Assembly: GCF_003952425.1 (NCBI RefSeq) | Contig: NZ_CP034449.1 | Location: forward strand, 6,250,001-6,314,000 | Length of the DNA stretch: 64,000 bases | Direction of reading: 5' to 3' | Source: Mesorhizobium sp. M2A.F.Ca.ET.046.03.2.1 | GTDB lineage: Bacteria > Pseudomonadota > Alphaproteobacteria > Rhizobiales > Rhizobiaceae | Shown here: positions 53,325 through 62,206 of the stretch, piece by piece | Layout: every line of letters begins with the position of its first letter | How positions within the stretch are numbered: the first letter of the stretch is position 1 | Position numbers and translations under genes: made by a program | Notes under the pieces: generated by a model | Seen by the model: only the letters and a program-made list of their open reading frames with translations | Databases searched by the model: none | Told to the model about the DNA's origin: nothing

Positions 53325-54793
53325 GCCAGATGATCTCCGATCAGGAACTGCAGCGCGCGGTCGAGCCGGATATGCGGCAAGGACAGCGTGACGCCTTCGG
53401 CGGTACGCTCGAGCTTCGGTGGGCGGAAACGCACGAAGCGGATCGCCGGCTCGGCGCTGTCGAGCGATGATGCGGACCTGTCGAACACGGCATCGACCTT
53501 TTCCGGCAAATCGCCCGGGAATATGGCGGTCTCGGTCTTTCCGTCGAAGGTCTCGCCGTTGATCGTCTCGCCCTTCAGCGGCGTGCCGATGATCACCGGC
53601 AGCGTCTCGCGGCCTTGCTTCACCGTGCCCTCGCGGGTCGAGCGGACCGCGGCCATGGCAACGACATCGACGGCGGCGCCGCTGAAATTCGCCCGCGCCA
53701 CGGCTCGGTCGGTCAGCCGGCGCACGATCGCCTGCAGCCGGTCGTGGCTTTCGTGGTGCAGATGGTCCGCCTTGGTCGCGGCGACCAGGATGCGGTCGAT
53801 GCGGCGCGAGAAGAAATCGGTGAGGAAGTTGCCGCGTCCGGGCCGGAAGCAGGACAGGATCTCGGTGACGGCGCGTTCCAGATCGGCCATCGCGGCCCGG
53901 CCGGCATTGAGCGCCTGCATGGCGTCGATCAGCACGATCTGCCGGTCCAGGCGGGTGATGTGCTCGCGAAAGAACGGTTTGACGACATGCGTCTTGTAGG
54001 CCTCGTAGCGGCGCTCCATCATCGCCTGCAGCGATCCGGAGCGCGGCCGGCCGTCCGCCAATATCATCAACGGCGCGAAGGTGAGCGCCGGCGAGCCTTC
54101 GAGGTCGCCCGGCATCAGGAAGCGGCCGGGCGGCAGCGTCGACAGGGCGCGTTCGTCGAGCTTGCAGCCCTTGAGATAGGCGGCAAAGCTCTCGGCCAAG
54201 CGCCGCGCCGTCATCTCGTCGGCGTCGGCATCGGGATTGACGGTGGAAGCCAGCTCGCGCCAGGCCTGAGACAGGTCGGAGCGGACGGGCAGGGCGGCCA
54301 ACTCGACCGCCTCGCGCGAAAAATCGGCGAAGGATTTGCCGAGCAGCGGCAGGTCGAGCAGCCATTCCCCGGGATAGTCGACGATGTCGATCGACAGTTT
54401 CCCGGCTGAAAACAGCCGGTTCCAGCCGGAAGCCGACTCGTATTCGATGGTGAGCCTCAGCTCCGAGATGGCGCGTGTGGAGTCCGGCCAGACGCGGTCG
54501 TTCACCAAGGCCGCGACATGGTCCTCGTACTGGAAACGCGGAACGGCATCGTCCGGCTGCTCCTCGAGGAAGGCGCGGGCGATGCGGCCGGATTTCTGCG
54601 CTTCGAAGAGCGGCAGGCGTCCGCCATGGATGAGGTTGTGGACGAGGGCGGAGATGAACACCGTCTTGCCGGCGCGGGAAAGACCGGTGACGCCAAGACG
54701 CAATGAGGGGGAGAAGAGCCCGGCGGCCCGGCCCGACAGCGTGTCGAGCGCAATCCTTGCCTCGTCGGTGAAAGTCGTCAGCGATGATGCCAA
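53321..54793 (-). CDS. YcjX-like P-loop GTPase (DUF463)
   Basis: A 490-residue nucleotide-binding protein. The Walker A motif is GVTGLSRAGKTVFISALVHN near residue 34, the DxxG-type switch is IDIVDYPGEWLLDLPLLG, and ILVAATKADHLHHES supplies the TKxD base-recognition motif. DUF463 proteins such as YcjX are stress-induced and dynamin-like by structure; the role is unsettled. Stop and start codons overlap with the UPF0283 gene, so the two are translationally coupled and likely form a complex. Confidence 0.92.
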   Translation of the reverse strand: MASSLTTFTDEARIALDTLSGRAAGLFSPSLRLGVTGLSRAGKTVFISALVHNLIHGGRLPLFEAQKSGRIARAFLEEQPDDAVPRFQYEDHVAALVNDRVWPDSTRAISELRLTIEYESASGWNRLFSAGKLSIDIVDYPGEWLLDLPLLGKSFADFSREAVELAALPVRSDLSQAWRELASTVNPDADADEMTARRLAESFAAYLKGCKLDERALSTLPPGRFLMPGDLEGSPALTFAPLMILADGRPRSGSLQAMMERRYEAYKTHVVKPFFREHITRLDRQIVLIDAMQALNAGRAAMADLERAVTEILSCFRPGRGNFLTDFFSRRIDRILVAATKADHLHHESHDRLQAIVRRLTDRAVARANFSGAAVDVVAMAAVRSTREGTVKQGRETLPVIIGTPLKGETINGETFDGKTETAIFPGDLPEKVDAVFDRSASSLDSAEPAIRFVRFRPPKLERTAEGVTLSLPHIRLDRALQFLIGDHLA

Positions 54794-54856
54794 ATCAGGC
54801 CTCTGGTTGCGCGTCCGCGCCCGATATAGGCGCTGGACCTGGCGTTTGAAATGGCC

Positions 54857-55360
54857 TCAGAGGTCGGCGGGCGTGAGAAAGGCTTCGAGGTAGCCGTTGC
54901 CCTGCGCCGCTTCGGCAAGATTGCCGGGAAAGCGCACCACGGCGAGACCGGAGGTCGGAAAACCGTGCTTCATCATGCCGCGCGCCGCCTCGTCGCCGTC
55001 GCCCGACACCGCCATGGCCAGATCCTCGGTCATGGGATTGTGGCCGATCACCAGAAGCTGTTCGGCGCCGGCGTTCTTGCGGATGATGTCGAGATAGCCG
55101 GCCGCATCCTCGCTGTAGAGCGTGTCGAAGAACAGCACCCGGCCGGTGTCGGTGCGCCCCGCCAGGCCTTCCAGCGTCTGTCTTGCCCGTTTGGCATTGG
55201 AGCAAAGCGTGACGTCCGGCACGTAGTTGCGGGCCCGCATAGCCTCTCCCATCGCTTCGGCGTCAGCCTTGCCCGATTCGTCGAGCGGGCGGTCGAAATC
55301 GCGCACGCCGGGCAGCGCCCAGCCGGCCTTGGCATGCCGCAACAGATAAAGTCTGCTCAT
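54857..55360 (-). CDS. SixA-like histidine phosphatase
   Basis: A 167-residue phosphoglycerate-mutase-fold phosphatase. The catalytic RHG-type motif is LYLLRHAKAGWALPG with the nucleophilic His, and the second His is in LLVIGHNPMTEDLA. LCSNAKRARQTLEGL is the usual phosphate-binding segment. The short form matches SixA, which dephosphorylates Hpt proteins; CckA and an orphan Hpt occur in this window, but the link is speculative. GGGGGA before ATG 55360 selects this start over 55372. Confidence 0.9.
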   Translation of the reverse strand: MSRLYLLRHAKAGWALPGVRDFDRPLDESGKADAEAMGEAMRARNYVPDVTLCSNAKRARQTLEGLAGRTDTGRVLFFDTLYSEDAAGYLDIIRKNAGAEQLLVIGHNPMTEDLAMAVSGDGDEAARGMMKHGFPTSGLAVVRFPGNLAEAAQGNGYLEAFLTPADL

Positions 55361-55547
55361 GCGTTCCCCCATGGCGCTGCCTGACAGGCAAAGCGCGATT
55401 AGTCACCAGAACCACGTCATGCACAATGGCCGGCGCGAGCACCTGCAACGAATCATATGCGAATTCGTTTTATGCCGTTGAAACAACGTCGTTGCCGGAG
55501 CTGCCGATGCGAGACTAACAATTGCGTGAAACTGTCGTCGATACCGC

Positions 55548-55576
55548 TTGTGCAGGCTCTTGTCCCCGAATATATA
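55548..55576 (+). promoter_or_regulatory. Candidate dksA promoter
   Basis: TTGTGC (55548-55553), 17-bp spacer, TATATA (55571-55576), 33 bp upstream of the dksA start codon. It fits the rhizobial housekeeping pattern TTGAC-n17-CTATAT with one clear -35 mismatch. Confidence 0.55.
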
Positions 55577-55608
55577 GGCGCCAAATTTGGGGTTGTTGGG
55601 TGAGTCGA

Positions 55609-56025
55609 ATGAACGACATCGTTACCGCCGATTACGTACCCTCCGAAGACGAGCCGTTCATGAACGAACGGCAAAAATCGTACTTCCGCCAAAAGCTTAT
55701 CACCTGGAAGAACGACATTCTGCGCGAGGCGCGCGAAACCCTAGAAATCCTGCAGCAGGAAAACGCCAACCACCCAGATCTTGCCGATCGCGCCTCCTCC
55801 GAAACCGACCGCGCCATCGAATTGCGCGCCCGCGACCGCCAACGCAAGCTCATCTCGAAGATCGACTCCGCGCTCCAGCGCATCGATGAAGGCACCTACG
55901 GCTATTGCGAGGAAACCGGGGAGCCGATCGCGCTGAAGCGGCTCGACGCGCGTCCGATCGCGACGCTGTCGATCGAAGCGCAGGAACGCCACGAGCGTCG
56001 CGAAAAGGTGTATCGCGACGACTGA
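55609..56025 (+). CDS. dksA: RNA polymerase-binding transcription factor DksA
   Basis: A 138-residue DksA that acts with ppGpp on RNA polymerase via the secondary channel. The coiled-coil tip carries DLADRAS (D-x-x-D-x-A), and PSEDEPFMNERQKSYF is the usual opening. The zinc-finger region GTYGYCEETGEPIALKRLDA and RPIATLSIEAQERHE keeps only the first cysteine: the other three are Thr, Ser and Ala. Such C-T-S-A DksA forms are known in alphaproteobacteria and work without zinc. ATG 55609 has GGGTGAG before it. A clean terminator follows. Confidence 0.94.
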   Translation: MNDIVTADYVPSEDEPFMNERQKSYFRQKLITWKNDILREARETLEILQQENANHPDLADRASSETDRAIELRARDRQRKLISKIDSALQRIDEGTYGYCEETGEPIALKRLDARPIATLSIEAQERHERREKVYRDD

Positions 56026-56048
56026 CGCGAGCTGAAAGCAGAAACGTC

Positions 56049-56081
56049 AAAAATGGCCGGCTTTCCGGCCATTTTTGTTTT
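56049..56081 (+). terminator. Rho-independent terminator of dksA
   Basis: AAAAATGGCCGG, loop CTTT, CCGGCCATTTTTGTTTT: perfect 12-bp stem plus T-run, 23 nt after the dksA stop codon. Confidence 0.95.
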
Positions 56082-56180
56082 CAGCTCCTAGCTGCGGAGA
56101 GTTCGCGCGTTCCGGCAAGCTGCCGCTAAAGCGGGTCGCGATCTTCAGATTCGCTCCATGCGCTTTAGGTTTTGATTTAC

Positions 56181-56224
56181 GCATGTCTTATCCCGAAACC
56201 GGTTCCCACTTTCGGGAGACATGC
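56181..56224. repeat. Rhizobial palindrome, GCATGTC family
   Basis: GCATGTCTTATCCCGAAA pairs with TTTCGGGAGACATGC around a GGTTCC centre. The canonical form of the palindrome also seen degenerately at 48465. It lies 6 nt before the stop of the FliO-like gene (read on the minus strand, directly downstream of it) and is flanked by GCTTTAGG on both sides. Confidence 0.85.
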
Positions 56225-56230
56225 TTTAGG

Positions 56231-56935
56231 TCAGCGCTTGTGATTGCCCAGTTCGCCAAGCAGCTTGGCCATCTCATCATCGAGCGAGGGCTTGGGTGCG
56301 GGTTTGCTTGGCGCTGCCGGCTGGGAGTGCGTCTCGTCGAGAGAGGTCTCGAGCTCGTGCATCAATGTGTCGTCGACGGAATCGTTTGAGGGCGGCGGCG
56401 TGTATCTGTCGCTGCCGTTGGTCGTTCCGTAGCTCGGCAGGGGCGTGACCTTGGCGGTCGGCTGGCTCGGTGCCGCCGGCGCGCGCGGGCGTGCGGCGGC
56501 AACTGGCTGGGCGGCAGGCGGCGGTTGCCTGACGGGGCCGGGGGCGGGCGGAGGTGCCGGTTGCGGCGCGCGCGGGCGCGCGGCGGCGGTTGCCTGTGGC
56601 TGGCCGCTGTCGCCGGTAAGCGCCGGCCGGCGCGGCGCTGCCAGCCTGATATCGCGCTCGACCACGACATCGGTCGGCCCGCCGATCAGGATCAGATGCT
56701 CGATGTCGTCACGGCGCACCAGCACCAGCCTGCGATGGCTGTCGACGGCGGTGGCGTCCATGACCGCGAGGCGCGTCTTGCGGTTCCTGCCGCCGGCCAC
56801 GAAAGTGCCGAAGGTAAGATTGCGCACAACCTTGATGACGAGCAGGATGACGACGAGCAAAATGAGTGCTGCAAACGTCCACAGGATTGCGGCGACATAA
56901 CCCGGACCCGCCACGCTATCCAGCCACTGCAGCAT
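56231..56935 (-). CDS. FliO-like membrane protein with Pro/Ala-rich tail
   Basis: A 234-residue protein. An N-terminal helix (YVAAILWTFAALILLVVILL) is followed by a FliO-type domain: RKTRLAVMDATAVDSHRRLV (shown as RLAVMDATAVDSHRRLV), LVRRDDIEHLILIGGPTDVV. FliO helps assemble the flagellar export gate. The remaining 120 residues are low complexity (Pro, Ala, Gln) ending in SLDDEMAKLLGELGN. No flagellar genes are near, and rhizobia carry such genes apart from flagellar loci, so the true role may differ. ATG 56935 is chosen; GTG 56971 is possible. Confidence 0.75.
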   Translation of the reverse strand: MLQWLDSVAGPGYVAAILWTFAALILLVVILLVIKVVRNLTFGTFVAGGRNRKTRLAVMDATAVDSHRRLVLVRRDDIEHLILIGGPTDVVVERDIRLAAPRRPALTGDSGQPQATAAARPRAPQPAPPPAPGPVRQPPPAAQPVAAARPRAPAAPSQPTAKVTPLPSYGTTNGSDRYTPPPSNDSVDDTLMHELETSLDETHSQPAAPSKPAPKPSLDDEMAKLLGELGNHKR

Positions 56936-57143
56936 CGGTGCACCCAATCGCCTCTTGAGGTCAGGCGACACTAGACCGCGGTGGCGGCCCGCCGCAAGTT
57001 CACATCACCCATCGTGAACAGTTTGAAACATGAATCATTGATTTTATCGGACATTTGCCGCCGGGGCCTTTTCCGCTACAGGAGAATGTGATTCAACCGG
57101 CCGTCCGCGCCCGTCGGACACCGGAATCACGAGCAGGGGGAAC

Positions 57144-59729
57144 ATGGCCAAGGAAACGCGCGGCGATTTCTATCCGGTACCGATCGTCGACCAGAACACG
57201 CGTCCGGGCGCCGTCACCAGGCTCATCGTCTTCATCGTCGTCTTGACCGGCGCCGCGATCGTCTTCGGACTTTTCCGCGAGCGGCTCGGCGATCCTTTCC
57301 TGCTCGGCATGCTCGGCGTGCTCGCCATGATCGGCGTCGGCTTCCTGTTCGCGACCGCGATCGGCTTCGTGCAGATCGCGCCGCGGTCGACCGGCGACGA
57401 ACTGTCGAAAGCCTTTGTCGACTCGATGTCGCAGGGCCTGCTGGTGACCGACACCAAGGGCCGCGTCGTCTATGCCAATCGCGCCTATGCCGACATGACG
57501 GGCGCCGCCTCGGCGGCCGATCTCAAGACCGTCGAAGGTCTCTTGTCTGATGTTCCCGAGGCCTCGATGACGATCTACAGGCTGGCGTCGGGCCTGCGCG
57601 ACGGCCAGGCGGGCGACGGCGAGTTCCGGCTGGCGCAGTCGATCAAGCCCGGCGCCGAGCCCGGCGCGCGCTGGTACCGGGCCCGCGCCCGCGCCTTCAG
57701 CATGCCCGGGGAAAGGCTGCCGATGCTGGCCTGGCAGCTTGCCGACATCTCGCAGGAACGGGCGGAGCAGGAGCGTTTCTTCCTCGACCTGCAAAAGGCC
57801 ATCGACCATCTCGACCATGCGCCGGCCGGGTTCTTCTCGGCCGACCAGGAAGGCCGCGTCACCTATATCAACGCCACTCTCGCCGAGTGGCTGGGTATCG
57901 ACCTTGCCTCCTTCACGCCGGGCGCCATCACGCTGCCGGAAATCATCGCCGGCGACGGCATGGCGCTGGTCCGCTCGGTCAAGGCCGATCCCGGCACGAC
58001 CCGCAATGCCGTCATCGACCTCGACCTCACCACCATGAGCGGCCAGGCGCTGCCGGTGCGCTTCATGCACCGGGTTTCGGCAAGCCGCGAGGGCGTGAAC
58101 GGTCCGACCCGCACCATCGTGCTCAACCGTACCCAGGGCGAGGACGCTTCGGCGGAACTGCGGGCTTCCGAGGTCCGCTTCACCCGTTTCTTCAACTCGA
58201 CTCCCATGGCTATCGCGGGCGTCGATGCGAGCGGGCGCATCCTGCGCACCAACGCGCCATTCCTGCAGCTGTTTTCATCCGTGGTCGACCGGGACGCCGT
58301 CGACCGGCGGGTGCGGTTCGAGACCATCGTCCACGAACGGGACCGTCCGGCCTTCGCCGCCGCCTTCGAGAAGGCCAGGCAGCGGCAGGCCAATATCGAG
58401 CCGATCGACTCCGTGCTGCCCGGCAATGAGGAGCGCCATATCCGCTTCTACGTCAACGCCGTCGCCGACAGCGCGGGCGGCGAGGGCGCCGAGGAATCGG
58501 CCATCGTCTATGCGGTCGAGACCACCGAGCAGAAGGCGCTCGAGGGCCAGATGGCGCAGAGTCAGAAGATGCAGGCGGTCGGTCAGCTTGCCGGCGGTAT
58601 CGCGCACGACTTCAACAACGTGCTCACCGCCATCATCATGGCGTCCGACCTTCTGTTGACCAACCACCGTCCGTCGGATCCGTCCTTCCCCGACATCATG
58701 AACATCAAGCAGAACGCCAATCGGGCGGCTTCGCTCGTGCGGCAATTGCTGGCCTTCTCGCGCAAGCAGACGCTGCGGCCGGAAGTGCTCAACCTGACCG
58801 ATGTCCTGGCCGATCTCCGGATGCTGCTCGCCCGCCTTGTCGGCAACGACATCAAGCTGAAGATCGACCACGGGCGCGACCTGTGGCCGGTCAAGGTCGA
58901 CATCGGCCAATTCGAGCAGGTGGTGGTCAACCTCGCCGTCAACGCGCGCGACGCCATGCCGAGCGGCGGTGATCTTACCGTGCGCACCCGCAACGTCACG
59001 ACGGAAGAATGCAAATCCTTCGCCTATCGCGAATTGACGCCGGCCGACTATGTGCTCGTCGATGTCGAGGACACCGGCAGCGGCATTGCGCCCGACGTTC
59101 TCAAGAAAATCTTCGAGCCGTTCTTCACGACCAAGGAAGTGGGCAAGGGCACCGGCCTCGGCCTGTCGATGGTCTACGGCATCATCAAGCAGACCGGCGG
59201 CTTCATCTTCTGCGATTCCGAGATCGGCAAGGGCACGGTGTTCCGCATCTTCCTGCCGCGCCACATCGCCGAGGTGAAGAAGCAGGCCGAGCCCGGCGCG
59301 GCGCCGGCAGCCGTGGCGGCGGCTCCGGCCAAGCCGGCCGACACGGCCAAGGATCTGTCCGGTTCGGCCACAGTGCTTCTGGTCGAGGACGAGGACGCCG
59401 TGCGCATGGGCGGTGTGCGGGCGCTGATGTCGCGCGGCTACACCGTGCATGAGGCGTCGTCCGGCGTCGAGGCGCTGGAAGTGTTCGAGGCGCTTGGCGG
59501 CAAGGTCGATATCGTGGTGTCCGACGTGGTGATGCCGGAGATGGACGGGCCGACATTGCTCGGCGAGCTGCGCAAGCGTCAGCCGGACATCAAGTTCGTG
59601 TTCGTTTCGGGTTATGCCGAGGACGCCTTTGCCAAGAACCTGCCGGCCGACGCCCATTTCGGCTTCCTGCCGAAGCCGTTCTCGCTCAAGCAATTGGCGA
59701 CGATCGTCAAGGACGTGCTGGAATCCTAG
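57144..59729 (+). CDS. cckA: Cell-cycle hybrid histidine kinase CckA
   Basis: An 861-residue bifunctional kinase/phosphatase that feeds the ChpT-CtrA phosphorelay. Two membrane helices (about 25-42 and 52-72), three PAS domains (about 85-200, 215-330, 335-455), HisKA with phospho-His488 in [14 protein letters not shown], HATPase with [16 protein letters not shown] and [12 protein letters not shown], and a receiver domain with phospho-Asp794 in [13 protein letters not shown]. Domain order and the GGIAHDFNN box match CckA of rhizobia and Caulobacter. ATG 57144 follows GGGGAA. Essential in most relatives. Confidence 0.95.
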   Translation: MAKETRGDFYPVPIVDQNTRPGAVTRLIVFIVVLTGAAIVFGLFRERLGDPFLLGMLGVLAMIGVGFLFATAIGFVQIAPRSTGDELSKAFVDSMSQGLLVTDTKGRVVYANRAYADMTGAASAADLKTVEGLLSDVPEASMTIYRLASGLRDGQAGDGEFRLAQSIKPGAEPGARWYRARARAFSMPGERLPMLAWQLADISQERAEQERFFLDLQKAIDHLDHAPAGFFSADQEGRVTYINATLAEWLGIDLASFTPGAITLPEIIAGDGMALVRSVKADPGTTRNAVIDLDLTTMSGQALPVRFMHRVSASREGVNGPTRTIVLNRTQGEDASAELRASEVRFTRFFNSTPMAIAGVDASGRILRTNAPFLQLFSSVVDRDAVDRRVRFETIVHERDRPAFAAAFEKARQRQANIEPIDSVLPGNEERHIRFYVNAVADSAGGEGAEESAIVYAVETTEQKALEGQMAQSQKMQAVGQLAGGIAHDFNNVLTAIIMASDLLLTNHRPSDPSFPDIMNIKQNANRAASLVRQLLAFSRKQTLRPEVLNLTDVLADLRMLLARLVGNDIKLKIDHGRDLWPVKVDIGQFEQVVVNLAVNARDAMPSGGDLTVRTRNVTTEECKSFAYRELTPADYVLVDVEDTGSGIAPDVLKKIFEPFFTTKEVGKGTGLGLSMVYGIIKQTGGFIFCDSEIGKGTVFRIFLPRHIAEVKKQAEPGAAPAAVAAAPAKPADTAKDLSGSATVLLVEDEDAVRMGGVRALMSRGYTVHEASSGVEALEVFEALGGKVDIVVSDVVMPEMDGPTLLGELRKRQPDIKFVFVSGYAEDAFAKNLPADAHFGFLPKPFSLKQLATIVKDVLES

Positions 59730-59736
59730 AGCGCTG

Positions 59737-59808
59737 ACGCAATTGCGGACGGACGACGCAAGGCGAAGGCGCTGGTGCCTGACCGCCTTACAGCTCGCTG
59801 GAATTGCT
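59737..59808. repeat. Rhizobial palindrome, ACGCAATTCC family (degenerate)
   Basis: ACGCAATTGCGGACGGA at the left and CTGGAATTGC at the right, with a partly scrambled centre. It starts 7 nt after the cckA stop codon. Related to copies at 50960 and 63824. Confidence 0.6.
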
Positions 59809-59888
59809 TCCAAATGAGCTATCGCTTGCACATTGCGACGGCCCTGCCATGATGGTCGCCGGATGGATCTATCAGAGGGTAGTAGCGC

Positions 59889-60596
59889 GTGACGCCGCAT
59901 ATCGAGGCGGACAGGGGCGATTATACCGAAACGGTGCTGTTGCCGGGCGACCCCGAGCGCGCCCAATGGATGGCGGAGACCTTTCTCGAGGCGCCTCGCT
60001 GCGTCAACCGCCGAAGGGGCGCGCTGGGCTTCACCGGCCGGTTCCGCGGCAAGCCGGTCAGCATCCAGGCGACCGGCATCGGCGTTTCATCCTTCCTGAT
60101 CTACGCGCATGAATTGCTCGACTATCATGGCGTGAAGACGCTGATACGCACCGGCACCAGTGGCGGCTTAGCAGACGATGTGCCCTTGCGCGGGCTCGTC
60201 ATCTCCAGCGAAGTGCGGGCGGAGAGCGCGATTAGCGGACAGGTGTTCGGGCTGTACCAGCCGGCGGGACCGGATCCGGCGCTGCATGCGCTGGCGCTGC
60301 GACGCGCGGCCGATCTCGGCATCGCCTGCAGCGCCGGGCTGACGATCTGCAGCGACGTGTTCCACCATCCCGACGGCCGCGCGCGGTTCGACGAGCCGAG
60401 GGCGCTTGGGGCGCTGGCAGTCGATATGGAGACCAGCGCGCTCTATCGGATTGCCGCGCAGTTCGGCGCCCGGGCACTGTCGCTGCTCACCGTGGTCGAT
60501 CATATCGCCACCGGCGAGCTGACGGACTATGCGGAGCGTCAGGCCCTCTTCACCGACATGACCCGGCTGGCGCTCGAAGTCGCGGCAGAGAGTTAG
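59889..60596 (+). CDS. deoD: DeoD-type purine-nucleoside phosphorylase
   Basis: A 235-residue PNP/UDP family enzyme that phosphorolyses purine nucleosides for salvage. Signatures are TVLLPGDPERAQWMAE, IQATGIGVSSFLIYAHELL (shown as ATGIGVSSFLIYAHEL), IRTGTSGGL and ALAVDMETSALYRIA. The start is GTG 59889 with GAGGG 9 nt upstream. The C-terminal catalytic Asp segment is TVVDHIATGELT. Its stop codon overlaps that of the convergent RHH gene by 2 bases. Confidence 0.93.
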   Translation: MTPHIEADRGDYTETVLLPGDPERAQWMAETFLEAPRCVNRRRGALGFTGRFRGKPVSIQATGIGVSSFLIYAHELLDYHGVKTLIRTGTSGGLADDVPLRGLVISSEVRAESAISGQVFGLYQPAGPDPALHALALRRAADLGIACSAGLTICSDVFHHPDGRARFDEPRALGALAVDMETSALYRIAAQFGARALSLLTVVDHIATGELTDYAERQALFTDMTRLALEVAAES

Positions 60597-60898
60597 GCGG
60601 CTTCCCGCTTCAACGCAGCCTGTTCCTCGGCATTGGGCCGGTGGCCGCGCAGATAGAGCGCGCAGGTCGTGCGCAGCATGGAGGCGAAGTTCGGGATCTG
60701 GCCGTTGATCTCGATCGCCTCGTCATAAAGCTTCGAGATGAATTTCGGTGTCGTCAGTCCCTGGCTGTCGGCGATCTCGTCAAGCAGATCCCAGAATGTC
60801 GCCTCGAGCTGGATGCTGGTCGAATGACCGTCGATGCGAATCGACCGGTTGATCTGCCGGTAGCCTTCCGGGTTTTGCCCGGCGAAGACTCTGCACAT
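60593..60898 (-). CDS. Ribbon-helix-helix domain protein
   Basis: A 101-residue protein with an RHH_4-like fold: INRSIRIDGHSTSIQLEATFWDLLDEIA (shown as RSIRIDGHSTSIQLEATF) followed by GLTTPKFISKLYDEAIE. Members are small DNA-binding or stress proteins common in rhizobia; target unknown. CGGGAGGT before ATG 60898 decides the start; an in-frame upstream start at 60961 is not supported. Confidence 0.85.
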   Translation of the reverse strand: MCRVFAGQNPEGYRQINRSIRIDGHSTSIQLEATFWDLLDEIADSQGLTTPKFISKLYDEAIEINGQIPNFASMLRTTCALYLRGHRPNAEEQAALKREAA

Positions 60899-61152
60899 CA
60901 GTACCTCCCGTTTTTGTTTGTCTTGGGCGCCGATTGAGCGAGCCGGCGCCTTTTTGAACACTGCCTGCGTTTGTCATCTTCGATCCAATGGCCGGCAACG
61001 GCAATCAGACTTTCGTCCTTAGGCGCGCCCATCCTCGCCCGCGCCGGGAGACTACCCATTTCCAAGCCGCATGCGTGGTAATCGGCTGCCACCACCTTTT
61101 TTCGCCAGCACGCATAATCGGCTTCGAAATCAAGAAAGCTGCGGAGTCCGAT

Positions 61153-61548
61153 TTGGCGAAGGCGATCCATTCCATGATCAGGGTTCTCGACGAGGCACGG
61201 TCCGTCGATTTCTACAACAAGGCCTTCGGCCTCGAGGTGGCGCAGCGGCTCGATTTCGAGACTTTCACACTGATTTATCTCAGCAATGCGGACTCGCCTT
61301 TCGAGGTGGAGCTGACCGTGAACAAGGGGCGCACCGAGCCCTATGCGCTGGGCGACGGCTACGGCCATTTCGCCGTGTCGGTCGCCGATCTCGACAGCGA
61401 GCATGACCGGATCGGCGCGCTCGGGTTCAATCCGAGGAAGATCGTCGAGTTCAATCACCACGGGGTGCGGATTGCCCGCTTCTTCTTCATCGAGGATCCC
61501 GACGGCTACAAGATCGAGGTCCTGCAGCGAGGAGGGCGCTTCCAATAG
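61153..61548 (+). CDS. Lactoylglutathione lyase-like VOC protein
   Basis: A 131-residue glyoxalase I-type protein. Key parts: AIHSMIRVLDEARSVDFYNK with the first His ligand, ELTVNKGRTEPYALGDGYGH with Glu and His ligands, and FFFIEDPDGYKIEVLQRG with the last Glu. It would detoxify methylglyoxal-glutathione hemithioacetal. The start is TTG 61153: GGAG lies 7 nt upstream and the leading AKAIHS is a conserved family start; the first in-frame ATG (61174) would cut into the fold. Short gap to the dehydrogenase pair. Confidence 0.87.
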   Translation: MAKAIHSMIRVLDEARSVDFYNKAFGLEVAQRLDFETFTLIYLSNADSPFEVELTVNKGRTEPYALGDGYGHFAVSVADLDSEHDRIGALGFNPRKIVEFNHHGVRIARFFFIEDPDGYKIEVLQRGGRFQ

Positions 61549-61627
61549 GGGACATTCCGCCGCGCGGACCGGCGCGGCGCCAGCAACGGCGCCCTCAGGG
61601 GCGCGAACAGCAAGCAGGGAGGAAATC

Positions 61628-62158
61628 ATGGTTACAGTTTATGAGAAGAAAGCCGGGCTTTCGCGGCGAGAGCTTCTCAAGCGCGGCGGTGCCGGCGCGC
61701 TGCTCATCATCTCCGGCAGCGCCGTCATCAGCCCCGAACACGCTTGGGGTCTCGAAACCTCGGCGCTGAAGCCCGAGACGATGGCGACGCTGATCCAGAT
61801 GGCGCGCGACATCTATCCGCACGACCAGGTGCCCGACAAATACTACGCCATTGCCGTCAAGGGCCATGACGAGACGGCGGCCAAGGACCCGGCCCATAAG
61901 GAACTGATCGAGAAGGGCATCGCCGAGCTCGACAAGAAGGCCGGCAAGGGCGGTTATCGCGGGATCGGCTGGGAAGAGCAGCGGGTCGCGCTGCTCACCG
62001 GCATCGAGAAGACGCCGTTCTTCCAGGCGGTACGCGGCGGCCTCGTCGTCAGCCTCTACAACCAGAAGGAGCTGTGGCCGATCTTTGGCTACGAAGGCGA
62101 GTCCTATTCCAAGGGCGGCTACATCGCGCGCGGCTTCAACGACATCGAGTGGCTGTAG
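61628..62158 (+). CDS. Gluconate 2-dehydrogenase subunit 3-type Tat-exported protein
   Basis: A 176-residue small subunit with a twin-arginine signal (LSRRELLKRGGAGALLIISG) and the subunit 3 fold: TLIQMARDIYPHDQVPDKYY, GGYRGIGWEEQRVALL, SLYNQKELWPIFGYEG, GYIARGFNDIEWL. It helps export or assemble the large flavin subunit in the periplasm. The GMC large-subunit gene starts 48 nt downstream. GGAGGAA precedes ATG 61628. Confidence 0.88.
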   Translation: MVTVYEKKAGLSRRELLKRGGAGALLIISGSAVISPEHAWGLETSALKPETMATLIQMARDIYPHDQVPDKYYAIAVKGHDETAAKDPAHKELIEKGIAELDKKAGKGGYRGIGWEEQRVALLTGIEKTPFFQAVRGGLVVSLYNQKELWPIFGYEGESYSKGGYIARGFNDIEWL

Positions 62159-62206
62159 ACCGCTCTGTCCTGAACCGCATTTCTACGGATTTCATGGGAG
62201 GAAACC

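Noticed and set aside
52251..54365. A 704-residue reading frame spanning the UPF0283 gene and beyond
   Set aside because: The upstream part is out of frame with the YcjX protein that clearly occupies the region; the UPF0283 protein starts at 53324.
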